A stretch of DNA of 64,000 nucleotides from Paenibacillus daejeonensis DSM 15491 (GCF_000378385.1 NZ_KB899662.1:375883-439882); one strand, 5' to 3'. Shown: positions 8,102 through 16,660, counted from the stretch's first letter. Numbers and translations: made by a program. The notes: generated by a model not told the origin, from the letters alone.

Positions 8102-9442
8102 TTACTGCATTCCGTCTTCTGCCAGCAAGACCACCGGATCATCCTGAAGCAGCAAGACCTCTACTCGCTCACCTGCCGCAGCACCTCTTGAACCCGATGG
8201 GACACGAATCAGAGCTTGGGTTTCCGGCAACGATGCCATCATGCCCGATTTGCCATAGCCCAGCGGGTCAGCCTGCAGCTGCCCGTCCTGCACCACCAGG
8301 CGGCAGCGCACGAATCTTTCATGCGGGCTGCCTTTGTCAATGTCATGCAGCAGCTGCGCCTGCACCGCTACAGACAGCGCAGACTCGTCACCCAGGCGGT
8401 GACGGATGAACGGCCGTCCGAATAGCTCGAAGCCCACGTAACAGGCGCCGGGGTTGCCGGATAACGCGAACAGTGGCTTGTCCCCGATCAGCGCTGCCGA
8501 GGTCGGGCTCCCGGGGCGCATGGCCACCTTGCTGAACAGCACCTCTGCCGGAGCTCGGTTGTACTCGCCGGTTTCGGCAATGCTGTTCATGAAGTCGGCC
8601 ATCACATCGTAGTCGCCCACCGACACGCCGCCGGTGGTCATCACCCCATCACAGCTCGCCAGCGCGACATCAATAGCCGCTGTGACCTGGTCCAGCCGGT
8701 CCGGGAGCGCCCCGAACAGCACCGGCTCTCCGCCGCTGCGCGCAACCAGCGCCGCCAGCATGGCGCTGTTGCTGTCGCGGATGCGGCCCGGCTCGAGCTG
8801 CGCCCCCACCGGCAGCAGCTCGCCCCCGGTCGCGAAGACCGCAATGCGCGGCTTCGCGAAGACCGATACTTCGGCATACCCGAAGGTGCCGAAGACTGCG
8901 ATGTGGCCCGGCGTGATGAGCGTGCCGGGCCCCGCCAGTGCGCCGCCGAGGCGAAATTCCTCGCCCGGCTGCGCCACATTCTGGCCGGGGGCGGCGGCGT
9001 GCTTCACCTGCACCGCCGTCCCGCCGGCCAGGAGCGCGTGCGCCGTCTGCTCCAGCATGACGACGGCGTCCGCGCCCTCCGGCACCGCCGCGCCCGTCAT
9101 GAGGCGCACGGCTGTGCCGGACTCGACGATCGCGCGGGAGACCTCTCCCGCCGCGATCGCGTCGATGACCCGCAGCGTCACCGGCTTGTCCGCTGACGCC
9201 TCCTGGACATCCGCGCTGCGGATCGCGAAGCCGTCCAGCCCTGCCCTTGGGAACGGCGGCCAATCCGAGGTCGCTGTCAGCGCTTGAGCGAGCCGACGGC
9301 CGCCGCTCTCCCAGAGCGCCGTGTGCTCGACGAGACGCGGCTGCTCCGCCCGATTGAGCGCCGTTAGTAGTCGTTCCTGCGCCTCTCCCACCGGCACGGC
9401 ACGGCGGTTAAAACGTGTACGATCGTCTTGCCCCACATCCAT
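8102..9442 (-). CDS. moeA: Molybdopterin molybdenumtransferase MoeA
   Basis: Inserts molybdate into adenylylated molybdopterin in the last step of molybdenum cofactor synthesis (446 aa, cytosolic). The PFPRAGLDGFAI segment near residue 62 is the N-terminal MoeA signature. TTGGVSVGDYD marks the MPT-binding (MogA-like) domain near residue 268, with SGNPGAC further on. A short C-terminal domain IV follows. The gene is unusually GC-rich compared with neighbours, and its overlapping frames stay open. It is divergent from mobB, with both starts sharing the 9443-9575 intergenic region, so the pair likely serves the same cofactor pathway. Confidence 0.95.
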   Translation of the reverse strand: MDVGQDDRTRFNRRAVPVGEAQERLLTALNRAEQPRLVEHTALWESGGRRLAQALTATSDWPPFPRAGLDGFAIRSADVQEASADKPVTLRVIDAIAAGEVSRAIVESGTAVRLMTGAAVPEGADAVVMLEQTAHALLAGGTAVQVKHAAAPGQNVAQPGEEFRLGGALAGPGTLITPGHIAVFGTFGYAEVSVFAKPRIAVFATGGELLPVGAQLEPGRIRDSNSAMLAALVARSGGEPVLFGALPDRLDQVTAAIDVALASCDGVMTTGGVSVGDYDVMADFMNSIAETGEYNRAPAEVLFSKVAMRPGSPTSAALIGDKPLFALSGNPGACYVGFELFGRPFIRHRLGDESALSVAVQAQLLHDIDKGSPHERFVRCRLVVQDGQLQADPLGYGKSGMMASLPETQALIRVPSGSRGAAAGERVEVLLLQDDPVVLLAEDGMQ

Positions 9443-9575
9443 TCATCCCCTCATCCTTTTTTCATATCATACCAAATGGATCCCTTTACTGAAACACATC
9501 GCCGCAAATCGCGACTCCCCAGCTTCCAAGCAGCCCCCCCTTCCTGTACAATAACAGCAGCGAAAGGAGGAGCCG

Positions 9576-10079
9576 ATGAACCCACCTCATATTTTCCAAA
9601 TCGTCGGATTTAAGAACGCCGGCAAGACGACGCTGCTCTGCAAGTTGATTGGGCGGCTCAAAGCGAGCGGCAAGCTGGTTGGCACGATCAAGCATGATGG
9701 ACATGACTTCGTAATGGATCACCCGGGTACGGATACCTGGCAGCATCAGCAGGCGGGAGCGGATGCGGTCGCCATCACCTCTGCGCATCAGACGGCATGG
9801 ATTCGCAAGCAGGCGACACCACTGGAAGATCTGATCGAAGGAATGTCAGACATGGATGTCATCCTGGTCGAAGGCTTCAAGACGGCAGACTACCCCAAGC
9901 TGGTCCTGCTCCGTTCGCCGGAAGATCAGGTATTGCTCAGCCAGCTCTCGCACCCGGTAGGCATCATCTACGGTTACGACGAGGTAGAGTCCAATCTTCC
10001 TTTGCGGGAGACACCCGGCTTCCACCGCGACGACGATGCGGACATTGCCCGCTTATTACTGAGCATTATGGGAGACTGA
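9576..10079 (+). CDS. mobB: Molybdopterin-guanine dinucleotide biosynthesis protein B
   Basis: GTP-binding accessory factor (167 aa) for molybdenum cofactor maturation. The P-loop GFKNAGKTTL is at residues 11-20, and TIKHDGHDF and DVILVEGFK are the other family signatures. ATG follows AAAGGAGGAGCC, a strong ribosome binding site. It is divergent from moeA. MobA is not in the window. The family call is secure; the exact step MobB stimulates is not well defined. Confidence 0.93.
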   Translation: MNPPHIFQIVGFKNAGKTTLLCKLIGRLKASGKLVGTIKHDGHDFVMDHPGTDTWQHQQAGADAVAITSAHQTAWIRKQATPLEDLIEGMSDMDVILVEGFKTADYPKLVLLRSPEDQVLLSQLSHPVGIIYGYDEVESNLPLRETPGFHRDDDADIARLLLSIMGD

Positions 10080-10118
10080 GCCTGACACGGAGGAGCGTAA
10101 TCCGATAAGCAAACGCAC

Positions 10119-10152
10119 AGCAGCCTCACCATCTGAAGACGGTGAGGCTGCT
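10119..10152. terminator. Bidirectional hairpin between mobB and pspA
   Basis: AGCAGCCTCACC (10119-10130) pairs perfectly with GGTGAGGCTGCT (10141-10152). The two flanking genes converge on it. Confidence 0.75.
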
Positions 10153-10163
10153 CCTATATATGA

Positions 10164-10841
10164 TTAGTTGTTCACTTTGCGCTTCAACGCTTCCAGCTGC
10201 TCATCAACCTTCAGCTGCGTCGAAGGGTCAACATAGGTCTGAGTCGTTCCGCTATATGTGGAGCTATAGCCTGTGCTCCGGCTTACAGCTGCTTCTGCTT
10301 CCAACTGCATGATCTTCTCTTCCATCCGGCTGAAGCCGCGGGAGGCGCCGCCTGCCTGGATCACTGGCTGGCTGCTGACTTGTGACAGCTGCTTGGTAGC
10401 CTTGGCCGCTTCTGCACGGGATGCGAGCTCCTGACGCTTGCTCTTCAGGGCAACGAACTCATCTCTCATCCGCTCCAGATCGCCTTGCAGCTGCTCCGTA
10501 TGCGACTGCAGCTCGGATGCGCGCTGACCGAAATCGGCCGCTTGCTTCTCGGCACCCAGCTTCTCTTCGAGCAACTGACGGGCCAGCTCTTCATTGCCAT
10601 CACGAAGCGCTTGTTCAGCTGCCTGCTCACGGGAGGCTGCCAACTCAGCAGCTTGATCGGCACGTTGTTTGGTCATGCGCTCGGAAGCCATTTGCTTCGC
10701 CACCGTACGCTCCGCGTCGAAAATTTCTTGCTCCATGTCACGCAGGTATTGATTCAACATGATGACGGGATCCTCTACCCGATCCAATGCCTCGTTCAGT
10801 GATGCTCTTGTCATATCGCCCAGTCGTTTGAAAATACTCAT
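10164..10841 (-). CDS. PspA/IM30 (LiaH-like) membrane-stress protein, copy 3
   Basis: A 225-aa ESCRT-III-like coiled-coil protein expected to oligomerise on the inner face of damaged membrane. The N-terminal amphipathic helix (MSIFKRLGDMTRASLNEALD) and [18 protein letters not shown] are PspA hallmarks. Long coiled coil fills residues 25-145, and [16 protein letters not shown] is the conserved C-terminal helix. Its start lies 2 nt after the stop of the pspC gene upstream, so the two are co-translated. It is close to copy 2 (13403-14095), which has the same GFSRMEEKI block, and more distant from copy 1. Confidence 0.9.
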   Translation of the reverse strand: MSIFKRLGDMTRASLNEALDRVEDPVIMLNQYLRDMEQEIFDAERTVAKQMASERMTKQRADQAAELAASREQAAEQALRDGNEELARQLLEEKLGAEKQAADFGQRASELQSHTEQLQGDLERMRDEFVALKSKRQELASRAEAAKATKQLSQVSSQPVIQAGGASRGFSRMEEKIMQLEAEAAVSRSTGYSSTYSGTTQTYVDPSTQLKVDEQLEALKRKVNN

Positions 10842-10843
10842 GA

Positions 10844-11257
10844 TTATTTATCCCCTTTCTCAAAATCAGCAATTTTTTTACGCATCTCTTCCAATTCCTT
10901 ACGCAATGCTTTAGTTTCCATGTCCGCCATCATCCGGTCTACCCGGCCAGGCGAAGCTTCTGCAGCGCCATATCCATGGTCAGTACCTGTTGCACCCGTT
11001 GAAGGGTTTTGCGGAGGCCATGCATTCCAACCTGTGCCGCCGGCATGAGCGCCTGCAAAGCTATAAGGCGGCTCAGGCGACTTCGGAATGACAAAGCCTG
11101 CAATCAGGTAAATGAACAATAACGCGCCGTGGGTAAGAATTGTACCGACAATGAACAAGATCCGCAGCAGCGTTGCATCCCAGCCTGTCATTTCGGAGAT
11201 CCCGCCGCAGATCCCCCACAACTTCCTGTCTCGTGTAGAACGATACCATTTCTTCAT
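10844..11257 (-). CDS. PspC-domain membrane protein, copy 2
   Basis: A 137-aa protein with a PspC domain at the N-terminus ([21 protein letters not shown], then a membrane helix ILFIVGTILTHGALLFIYLIAGF). A Gly/Pro-rich linker follows, then a C-terminal coiled coil ([21 protein letters not shown]). I take ATG at 11257 because it aligns with the start of the paralogue at 14570; an ATG four codons upstream is also possible. It probably senses or anchors the stress complex for the PspA gene that follows. Its promoter carries the ACCT-N6-AGGT operator described at 11303-11368. Confidence 0.85.
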   Translation of the reverse strand: MKKWYRSTRDRKLWGICGGISEMTGWDATLLRILFIVGTILTHGALLFIYLIAGFVIPKSPEPPYSFAGAHAGGTGWNAWPPQNPSTGATGTDHGYGAAEASPGRVDRMMADMETKALRKELEEMRKKIADFEKGDK

Positions 11258-11302
11258 CTTAGCTCTCATCCCTTTCCTGTAACCTCTCTTGCTTATGTGT
11301 TA

Positions 11303-11366
11303 ATTGTACCTTGTTCTGCGGCTTGGCATAACAGACCAGGGGCGGTTTTTCAACCTAGCTTTAGGT
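11303..11366 (-). promoter_or_regulatory. Stress promoter of the pspC-pspA pair with candidate LiaR operator
   Basis: Read on the minus strand: the inverted repeat ACCT-N6-AGGT (11366-11353), 2 nt, AAAAACCGCC, 9 nt, -35 TTATGC (11331-11326), a 17-nt spacer and -10 TACAAT (11308-11303). The promoter at 15682-15745 has the same elements at identical spacing. I infer binding by the LiaR-type regulator encoded next door. Confidence 0.65.
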
Positions 11367-11455
11367 CTAGGTCGGTGCTGCACTTAAGGCGGAGATAGCC
11401 TCCGACCATCCGTCTTTTCAGGCCCCAGACATCAACCCTATCCACCCCACGGTGC

Positions 11456-11496
11456 AAAAAAAAACCGTACCGTCCATGGATTCATGGATGATACGG
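11456..11496 (-). terminator. Intrinsic terminator after liaR-like gene
   Basis: On the minus strand CCGTA...TCCATG pairs with CATGGA...TACGG, followed by nine T residues (11464-11456). It separates the two-component genes from the pspC-pspA pair. Confidence 0.8.
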
Positions 11497-11508
11497 GGGC
11501 AAGTTGGT

Positions 11509-12159
11509 TTACTCTGCTATGTCATGCTTGTGCGCGTAGATGGCCGCCTGAGTGCGGTCGTCCACATGCAGCTTGGAGAAAATATTCGTAATATGGTACT
11601 TTACCGTCTTGATGCCAATGAACAATTCGTCAGCAATGTCCTGGTTGGTCTTGCCTTCCGCCAAACGCTTGAGCACATCCATTTCGCGTTCCGTCAGATC
11701 GTCGTGCAACGGTTTTTTCTCCGGCGCCTTGGGTTGGCGGAACCGGTTCATCATCTTGGCCGCCACCTGTGATTCCAGTACGGACTGGCCGCGCGACGCC
11801 GCACGGATGGCATCGGCAATCTCGCTGGCGCGGGAGGTCTTCAGCAGATAGCTGAAGGCCCCCGCCTCGATGACGGGATACATCTTGCCATCATCAATAT
11901 AGCTGGTCAGCACGATGACCTTGCAATCCGGATGGATCTCGAGCAGCTTCTTGGTGGTCTCCACTCCGTCCATCGGCTCCATGACAAGATCCATCAAGAC
12001 CACATCCGGCTTGTAGTTCTGGGCGAGGCGGATGCCATCCATCCCATTGCTCGCCTCACCCACAACCTCAATTCCATCTTCCGTATCCAGCACCGCCGCA
12101 AGACCGATGCGGACCATCTCGTGATCGTCAATCAGCAATACTTTAATTTCCTGTTCCAT
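11509..12159 (-). CDS. LiaR-like NarL/FixJ response regulator
   Basis: A 216-aa transcription factor. The receiver domain (residues 1-120) has acidic residues in LLIDDHE, phospho-acceptor Asp in VVLMDLVM near residue 56, and Lys in LLKTS. The C-terminal LuxR-type HTH (LTEREMDVLKRLAEGKTNQDIADELFIGIKTV region) follows. It starts 4 nt after the stop of the histidine kinase, so the two form one unit. The surrounding pspA/pspC genes point to a Lia-type cell-envelope stress role, and the shared operator at 11353 and 15732 is its likely target. Confidence 0.9.
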   Translation of the reverse strand: MEQEIKVLLIDDHEMVRIGLAAVLDTEDGIEVVGEASNGMDGIRLAQNYKPDVVLMDLVMEPMDGVETTKKLLEIHPDCKVIVLTSYIDDGKMYPVIEAGAFSYLLKTSRASEIADAIRAASRGQSVLESQVAAKMMNRFRQPKAPEKKPLHDDLTEREMDVLKRLAEGKTNQDIADELFIGIKTVKYHITNIFSKLHVDDRTQAAIYAHKHDIAE

Positions 12160-12163
12160 ACGG

Positions 12164-13159
12164 CTATTCGCCTCCGCCTTCTTCCGCTATGATCGGGATC
12201 CAGATTTCAATGCCAGTGCCTTGACCAGGAGCAGTAATGACATGCATCGTTCCGCCCAGCTCCATCACCCGTTCCTCCATGGTCAGCAGACCATAAGAGG
12301 TCTGTTTTTTCTCCTCCATATCGAAGCCTACGCCATCATCGCGCATCGTCAGCCGCAGCTGATTCCCATGACGTTCAATACGTATATTGAACTCATTGGC
12401 TTTGGAATGCCGCAGCGTATTGGATAACGCCTCTTGAATGATGCGGAATAAATGATCTTCTGCATGAGGAATCAACTGTACAATTGGATCCATCTCCAGC
12501 GTGATTTTCATTGGCACTTTCTGCCGCAGCTCCTCCATCAAGCCTTCCAGAGCCTGACCGAGATTCTTGCCCTCCAGATGTACCGGCCGCAGATGAAGCA
12601 GCAGCGCGCGCATCTCGGACTGGGCAACAGACGCCATTTCCTCAATAAGTTCCACCTGCCGACGGGCCCGGTCAAAATCCTTCTCCAGCGTCCGCCCAAC
12701 AGCCGTCGCCGTCATGGAGATGGCAAACAATTGCTGGCTGACCGCATCATGCAGCTCACGCGCCAACCGCTGCCGCTCCTCCGTAATTGCGGTGAACCTC
12801 AGCTGCTCATGGCGCAGCTGCTCTTCTTCCCGCTCTACTCTGGTCTCCTCGGAGTCGTCCTCCGAGTTGATCGTTACACTGCGGAACCGTTTGCGCTGCT
12901 GCTCGGTCAGACGTTTTATGGTTTGCTTCAGCTTAACGCTCTGCAGGTAGCTGTAGACAGCTCCACTGACGAGGGCTACGCCGATGACGGACAGACCGAT
13001 GACGGCCGCAGTTCCTTGCAGTTGGAACCAAGGCAAATATCCCGTTCCTTGCAGGACCAGAACAAGTAAGCCAAGGATGACCAGCAGCCATAGAATCGTC
13101 TCCGCCGTATTGCGTCTGGCCGGACTACCCGGTTTGCCTGGCGGTTTGCTGCCATTCAT
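12164..13159 (-). CDS. LiaS-like sensor histidine kinase
   Basis: A 331-aa kinase of the NarL-partner (HisKA_3) type. Two N-terminal membrane helices lie near residues 20-40 and 50-75. A coiled linker follows, then the H-box ERQRLARELHDAVSQQLF with the phospho-accepting His, and the HATPase domain (IIQEALSNTLRHSKA, DDGVGFD, YGLLTMEERV). ATG at 13159 has AAAGGGGGGCG upstream; another ATG eight codons earlier lacks one. It has almost no extracytoplasmic loop, so, like LiaS, it is probably intramembrane-sensing. No liaF gene is adjacent; the small LiaI-like protein at 15293 may take a related role. Confidence 0.88.
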   Translation of the reverse strand: MNGSKPPGKPGSPARRNTAETILWLLVILGLLVLVLQGTGYLPWFQLQGTAAVIGLSVIGVALVSGAVYSYLQSVKLKQTIKRLTEQQRKRFRSVTINSEDDSEETRVEREEEQLRHEQLRFTAITEERQRLARELHDAVSQQLFAISMTATAVGRTLEKDFDRARRQVELIEEMASVAQSEMRALLLHLRPVHLEGKNLGQALEGLMEELRQKVPMKITLEMDPIVQLIPHAEDHLFRIIQEALSNTLRHSKANEFNIRIERHGNQLRLTMRDDGVGFDMEEKKQTSYGLLTMEERVMELGGTMHVITAPGQGTGIEIWIPIIAEEGGGE

Positions 13160-13191
13160 GCCGCGCCCCCCTTTCTCTACCATTATGTACG

Positions 13192-13296
13192 CAGCCTGGC
13201 TGCGGGTGTTTCATACCTCTTAAAGGCAGCCCGGCTGCGGGTGTTTCATACCTCTTAAAGGCAGCCCGGCTGCGGGTGTTTCATACCTCTATCCCA
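13192..13296. repeat. 35-bp tandem repeat, three units
   Basis: The unit CAGCCCGGCTGCGGGTGTTT followed by CATACCTCTTAAAGG starts at 13192, 13227 and 13262, nearly identical in all copies. It lies directly upstream of liaS. Each unit contains the GC-rich inverted repeat GCAGCCCGGCTGC. The rest of the gap to pspA copy 2 (13297-13402) shows no gene. Confidence 0.9.
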
Positions 13297-13402
13297 GCGC
13301 ATCACCTGGCCAAACGTGCAATAGCAAGCAGGTGTCTCCACCGGCTTGCTACCTTAAGCTGCACAACTCAGATGAATCTGCAGGAGTTCAGCATTGCAAG
13401 TC

Positions 13403-14095
13403 TTATTCCGACTGTTCAGGCGGGTTAAGCTTGGCTTTCATCGCCCGCAGCTGCTCTTCGACTTCAAGCTGCTTGCCAGCGTCGAGGGAGCTGACCCCAC
13501 GGCTTGGTCCGTTATAGTATGAGCCTGGCGCTCTCATCACATCAGCTTCCGCTTCCATCTGGACGATTTTCTCCTCCATCCGGCTGAAGCCGCGCGCTGC
13601 ACTGCCGCTCTCGATCGCATGCGTGCCGCCGAGCTGGGACATTTGCTTCTTCGCCTTGGCCATCTGAGCCCGGGCCACCAACTCATTGCGTTTGTTGCGA
13701 AGCTGGTAGAACTCATCCTTCATCTCGTGAAGCTGAGCCATCAGCTCATCCGCCTGAGACTTGGCTTGAGCATGCATGTCACTGTACTCGTTTGCCTTCT
13801 GATCATAGTATACCTTCTCTTCAAGCAGCTTGCGAGCCAGTTCTTCATGTCCGGAGCGAAGTGCCTGCTCGGCCTTGCTTTCACGGTCCATCACCTGGCG
13901 AGCCGCTTCCTCGAAGCGCTGTTTCATGCGGCGCTCATTCGCCATTTGCTTGGCTACTGTTACTTCAGCCTGGTGAATTTCCGCTTCCATGTCACGCAGA
14001 TATTGGTTCAACATAACAACCGGATCCTCTAATTTATCAAGCATCTCATGGAAAGAAGCTTTCGTCATATCTCTCATTCGTTTAAAAATCCCCAT
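13403..14095 (-). CDS. PspA/IM30 (LiaH-like) membrane-stress protein, copy 2
   Basis: A 230-aa PspA-type coiled-coil protein with N-terminal helix [38 protein letters not shown], and the C-terminal block [20 protein letters not shown] at 14095 follows GGGAGATCG and sits one base after the TAA of pspC copy 1, so translation is coupled. An ATG seven codons upstream would overlap that stop and is unlikely. It is the last gene of the four-gene lia/psp operon. It closely resembles copy 3, as expected of a duplicated pspC-pspA cassette. Confidence 0.9.
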   Translation of the reverse strand: MGIFKRMRDMTKASFHEMLDKLEDPVVMLNQYLRDMEAEIHQAEVTVAKQMANERRMKQRFEEAARQVMDRESKAEQALRSGHEELARKLLEEKVYYDQKANEYSDMHAQAKSQADELMAQLHEMKDEFYQLRNKRNELVARAQMAKAKKQMSQLGGTHAIESGSAARGFSRMEEKIVQMEAEADVMRAPGSYYNGPSRGVSSLDAGKQLEVEEQLRAMKAKLNPPEQSE

Positions 14096-14096
14096 T

Positions 14097-14570
14097 TTAA
14101 CGATCTCCCTTCTCATATCTGGATAGTTTAGCCTTCAGCTCTTCCAGCTCTTTGCGCAGTGCCTTCTTCTCGATATCGTCCATCATTTCATCGAGTTGCG
14201 AAGATTTCCGTTCGTAACTGTGGTCGCTGCGTGTCTGCTGCCGAGTCTGCGACTGCCAATCGGTTGGTCCCGGACGTCCATAGGGATCGCCTTGTGTCGA
14301 ACCGGGATTATAGTAGCCTTGGCCGCCAGGGCCATAGGGGTTATTGTATCGTTGGTCAAACCCACCACCGAAACCAGTGTAGACAGGCGGTTCCTTTGGT
14401 ACAACCAGTCCAGCCAGTATATAGACCAGAATCATAGCGCCGCTGGAGAAAATGACCGCCACAATGAACAGCACCCGCAGAAGCGTAGCGTCGATGTTCA
14501 GCATTTCGGCAACTCCTCCACACAGGCCTAACAGTTTTCTGTCCCTTGTGGATCGGTACAATTTCTTCAT
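14097..14570 (-). CDS. PspC-domain membrane protein, copy 1
   Basis: A 157-aa paralogue of the protein at 10844-11257: PspC domain [21 protein letters not shown], a membrane helix ([25 protein letters not shown]), a long Gly/Pro/Tyr/Gln-rich linker, and a C-terminal coiled coil ([20 protein letters not shown]). It is followed immediately by pspA copy 2 and preceded by pspA copy 1, all on the minus strand. The matching C-terminal coiled coils suggest direct contact with PspA. Confidence 0.87.
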   Translation of the reverse strand: MKKLYRSTRDRKLLGLCGGVAEMLNIDATLLRVLFIVAVIFSSGAMILVYILAGLVVPKEPPVYTGFGGGFDQRYNNPYGPGGQGYYNPGSTQGDPYGRPGPTDWQSQTRQQTRSDHSYERKSSQLDEMMDDIEKKALRKELEELKAKLSRYEKGDR

Positions 14571-14577
14571 GACGTCA

Positions 14578-15258
14578 TCAACCTTCCTTTTCGAGTTTCC
14601 GTTTCAGTTGCTGCAGCTCTTGCTCAATCGTGGACTGCAGTGAATTCATGGAGGCATTAGCCTGGTTCATAAATTGCTGCCCTGCCCGGCGAAGGTCTCG
14701 TAGACTTCCCGCTTCGAGCTCCATATCGCTGATGCGGTCATCCAGCCTGCGGAACATGCCGCTGGGGTTGCCCCCGGAGCTTTGATTATTATAGCGTGCG
14801 TTCATCCGCTGCTGCAATCGCAGGGATTCCATGCGGGCCGAGTAATATTCGCGTTTATCATAGACGGCCTGGTACTCGCTGCGCAGCTCTTGGAGATGAT
14901 CTTCCAACTCGTCAATATTTTGCTTGCTTTGCTCGTAGAGCTCTTTATATTGAACTGCGCGTTGGTCATGAGCCGCTTTTTCCTGAAGTGCCATGCGTGC
15001 CACTTGCTCCTCGCCGGCTTTCAGTGCTGTCATTGCCTGTTGCTCGCGCTTGTCTTTTTGCTGTTCGGCCTGTAGCCATTGCGTCCGGAGATGATTCCCG
15101 TGACCTGAGTATTGCTGATAGAGCCGTTCCGCCTGGATAATCTCTTCTCTGGTGGACCAGAGGAACTGATCGATCAGCCGGACCGGATCCTCAGCCTTTT
15201 CCAGCCGTTCATTCAACGTTGCAACCGTTATATCTCGCACTCGCTTGATTAGACTCAT
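14578..15258 (-). CDS. PspA/IM30-like protein, copy 1 (divergent)
   Basis: A 226-aa PspA-type protein with N-terminal helix MSLIKRVRDITVATLNERLE, EDPVRLIDQFLWSTREEI and a long coiled coil. It is the most divergent of the three copies: [11 protein letters not shown] is replaced by DQFLWSTREEI, and the C-terminal block reads MFRRLDDRISDMELEAG. It is the second gene of the operon that starts with the LiaI-like gene. The divergence suggests a different task in the complex, such as a regulator instead of a scaffold, but this is inference. Confidence 0.85.
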   Translation of the reverse strand: MSLIKRVRDITVATLNERLEKAEDPVRLIDQFLWSTREEIIQAERLYQQYSGHGNHLRTQWLQAEQQKDKREQQAMTALKAGEEQVARMALQEKAAHDQRAVQYKELYEQSKQNIDELEDHLQELRSEYQAVYDKREYYSARMESLRLQQRMNARYNNQSSGGNPSGMFRRLDDRISDMELEAGSLRDLRRAGQQFMNQANASMNSLQSTIEQELQQLKRKLEKEG

Positions 15259-15292
15259 CGTTTGACCTCCGATTCTTTAAAGATACGATTCA

Positions 15293-15586
15293 TTAGTACG
15301 CACGCTTGTTGCCTCTAAACAGGGATACGCCGAGGACCACCAGACCAACCGCTACCAGGAACATGAACAATCCGGAGAGCTTGCCAAGCAGCATGATCAA
15401 TCCGATTGCGAACATCACACCGCCGATTAGCTTGCTGTCGTTCTTGATGCCGACATAACCAAGTCCCATCAACAGGAGCGGGAACAGGAACGAGATAATC
15501 GGTCCCAAGGTAACTCCCAGAATCTTAAGTGCAATCCATCCACCCATAATCACCAACAATACGCCGAGCGCTGTTTTGCCATTCAT
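15293..15586 (-). CDS. LiaI/LiaF-N-like small membrane protein
   Basis: A 97-aa, almost fully hydrophobic protein with about four short membrane segments (ALGVLLVIMGGWIALKILG; PIISFLFPLLLMGLGYVGI; LIGGVMFAIGLIMLLGKL; LFMFLVAVGLVVLGVSLF). This matches the LiaI/LiaF N-terminal membrane domain. ATG at 15586 has AAAGGTGGTG upstream. It is the first gene of the operon carrying three further stress genes, and its promoter carries the shared operator at 15732-15745. The likely role is as membrane anchor for PspA/LiaH. Confidence 0.8.
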   Translation of the reverse strand: MNGKTALGVLLVIMGGWIALKILGVTLGPIISFLFPLLLMGLGYVGIKNDSKLIGGVMFAIGLIMLLGKLSGLFMFLVAVGLVVLGVSLFRGNKRAY

Positions 15587-15681
15587 ATCAGTGCCCACCA
15601 CCTTTCTTCTAATGTCGATCCGCAGGTCGCGATGGCTGTTTGTTTTGCATGTCCGCCAGTCGTGTCCGCTTCTATGTCTCT

Positions 15682-15745
15682 ATTGTAGGATGGATTGGAG
15701 TTTTTCAAAACGGACCTGCGGCGGTTTTTGCACCTGGACTCAGGT
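15682..15745 (-). promoter_or_regulatory. Promoter of the liaI-pspA-pspC-pspA operon with candidate LiaR operator
   Basis: On the minus strand: ACCT-N6-AGGT (15745-15732), 2 nt, AAAAACCGCC, 9 nt, -35 TTTTGA, 17 nt, -10 TACAAT (15687-15682). Element order and every spacing equal those of the promoter at 11303-11366. Confidence 0.68.
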
Positions 15746-15826
15746 CGGGGACGCTGCCGTTCCCAGGTCTCGCGGGGACTCAGACCCTGCGGTCGCCGCG
15801 GGATGTGTGGGCTGGCTTGTCGGAGG

Positions 15827-16660
15827 TTAGCGCTGCATGATTTTGCGGTATTCACGGGGGGAAAAGCCAGTATAGCTCTTGAACATGGAAGAGAAGTTAT
15901 GCTCGTCGATACCGACTGCGCGGGCAATACCGCCGATGGGCTGATCGCCGCTTAGCAGCTGACGGGCACGATCAAGCTTGCGCCGGTTGATGTATTGAAT
16001 CGGTGAGCTGCCGAACACGGCATGGAACGCGCGGATAAAGTAGTTGGGGTGATAATGCACAAGCTGAGCGAGTTCATCTACGGTCATGCGCCGATCTAGG
16101 TTTGCTTCAATATAACGAGCCACGTGGGCCAGCTTGCCCGGCTGGGAGGCCGTACCTGGTTCGGGCTCGGATACTTGACTGACCACAAGTCCGATCAGCT
16201 GCAGCATCGCGGCACGAGCGTTCAACACGCTTGCCGGCGTTCGCTTGGCATGCTCTTGCACCAGAAGGTTGAATAATCGTGTGGCCTCCGCCGGATCGTC
16301 CAAGTCGTAGCAGACCGGAAAGCGATACAGCTCGAACAAATCCCGGTTACCTACTCTCGCCGTGAAGTGACACCAGTATTTATAAAAAGCATTGTCTGCA
16401 TCGGTCCGATAAGATTGCCTGATATGGCAGGGCATCACGACGAGCTGATCTTGCTGGGGAACGTAGGTCTTGCCATCTACCGTGATCTCGCCTTGCCCAG
16501 CGAGGATAAGATACATCCGGTTGAAGCTATGTACATAATCGTCACGCCGCCACTGACTGTCTACCTGCTGCAGATCAGCCATGATCACATCCGCCTGCAA
16601 ATGACCAAGTACACTGGAGAGCGATTCCATCTCAGGAGTAGGCATATTCATTCTGTTCAC
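15827..16660 (-). CDS. AraC-family transcriptional regulator
   Basis: A regulator of about 277 aa. The N-terminal cupin-like sensing domain has HSFNRMYLILAGQGEITVDG, with metal- or sugar-pocket-like turns. The C-terminal double HTH (MTVDELAQLVHYHPNYFIRAFH and GGIARAVGIDEHNFSSMFKSYTGFSPREYR regions, residues about 185-275) is typical. GTG at 16660 follows AAGGAAGGG; GTG 16666 and ATG 16651 are alternatives. It is divergent from the alpha-L-fucosidase gene with about 130 nt between them, so it probably controls that gene in response to a sugar. Confidence 0.85.
   Translation of the reverse strand: MNRMNMPTPEMESLSSVLGHLQADVIMADLQQVDSQWRRDDYVHSFNRMYLILAGQGEITVDGKTYVPQQDQLVVMPCHIRQSYRTDADNAFYKYWCHFTARVGNRDLFELYRFPVCYDLDDPAEATRLFNLLVQEHAKRTPASVLNARAAMLQLIGLVVSQVSEPEPGTASQPGKLAHVARYIEANLDRRMTVDELAQLVHYHPNYFIRAFHAVFGSSPIQYINRRKLDRARQLLSGDQPIGGIARAVGIDEHNFSSMFKSYTGFSPREYRKIMQR

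Noticed and set aside
8630-9290. Long open frames on both strands within moeA
   Set aside because: They follow from the high GC content of this gene. The MoeA frame has complete family motifs and the others have none.
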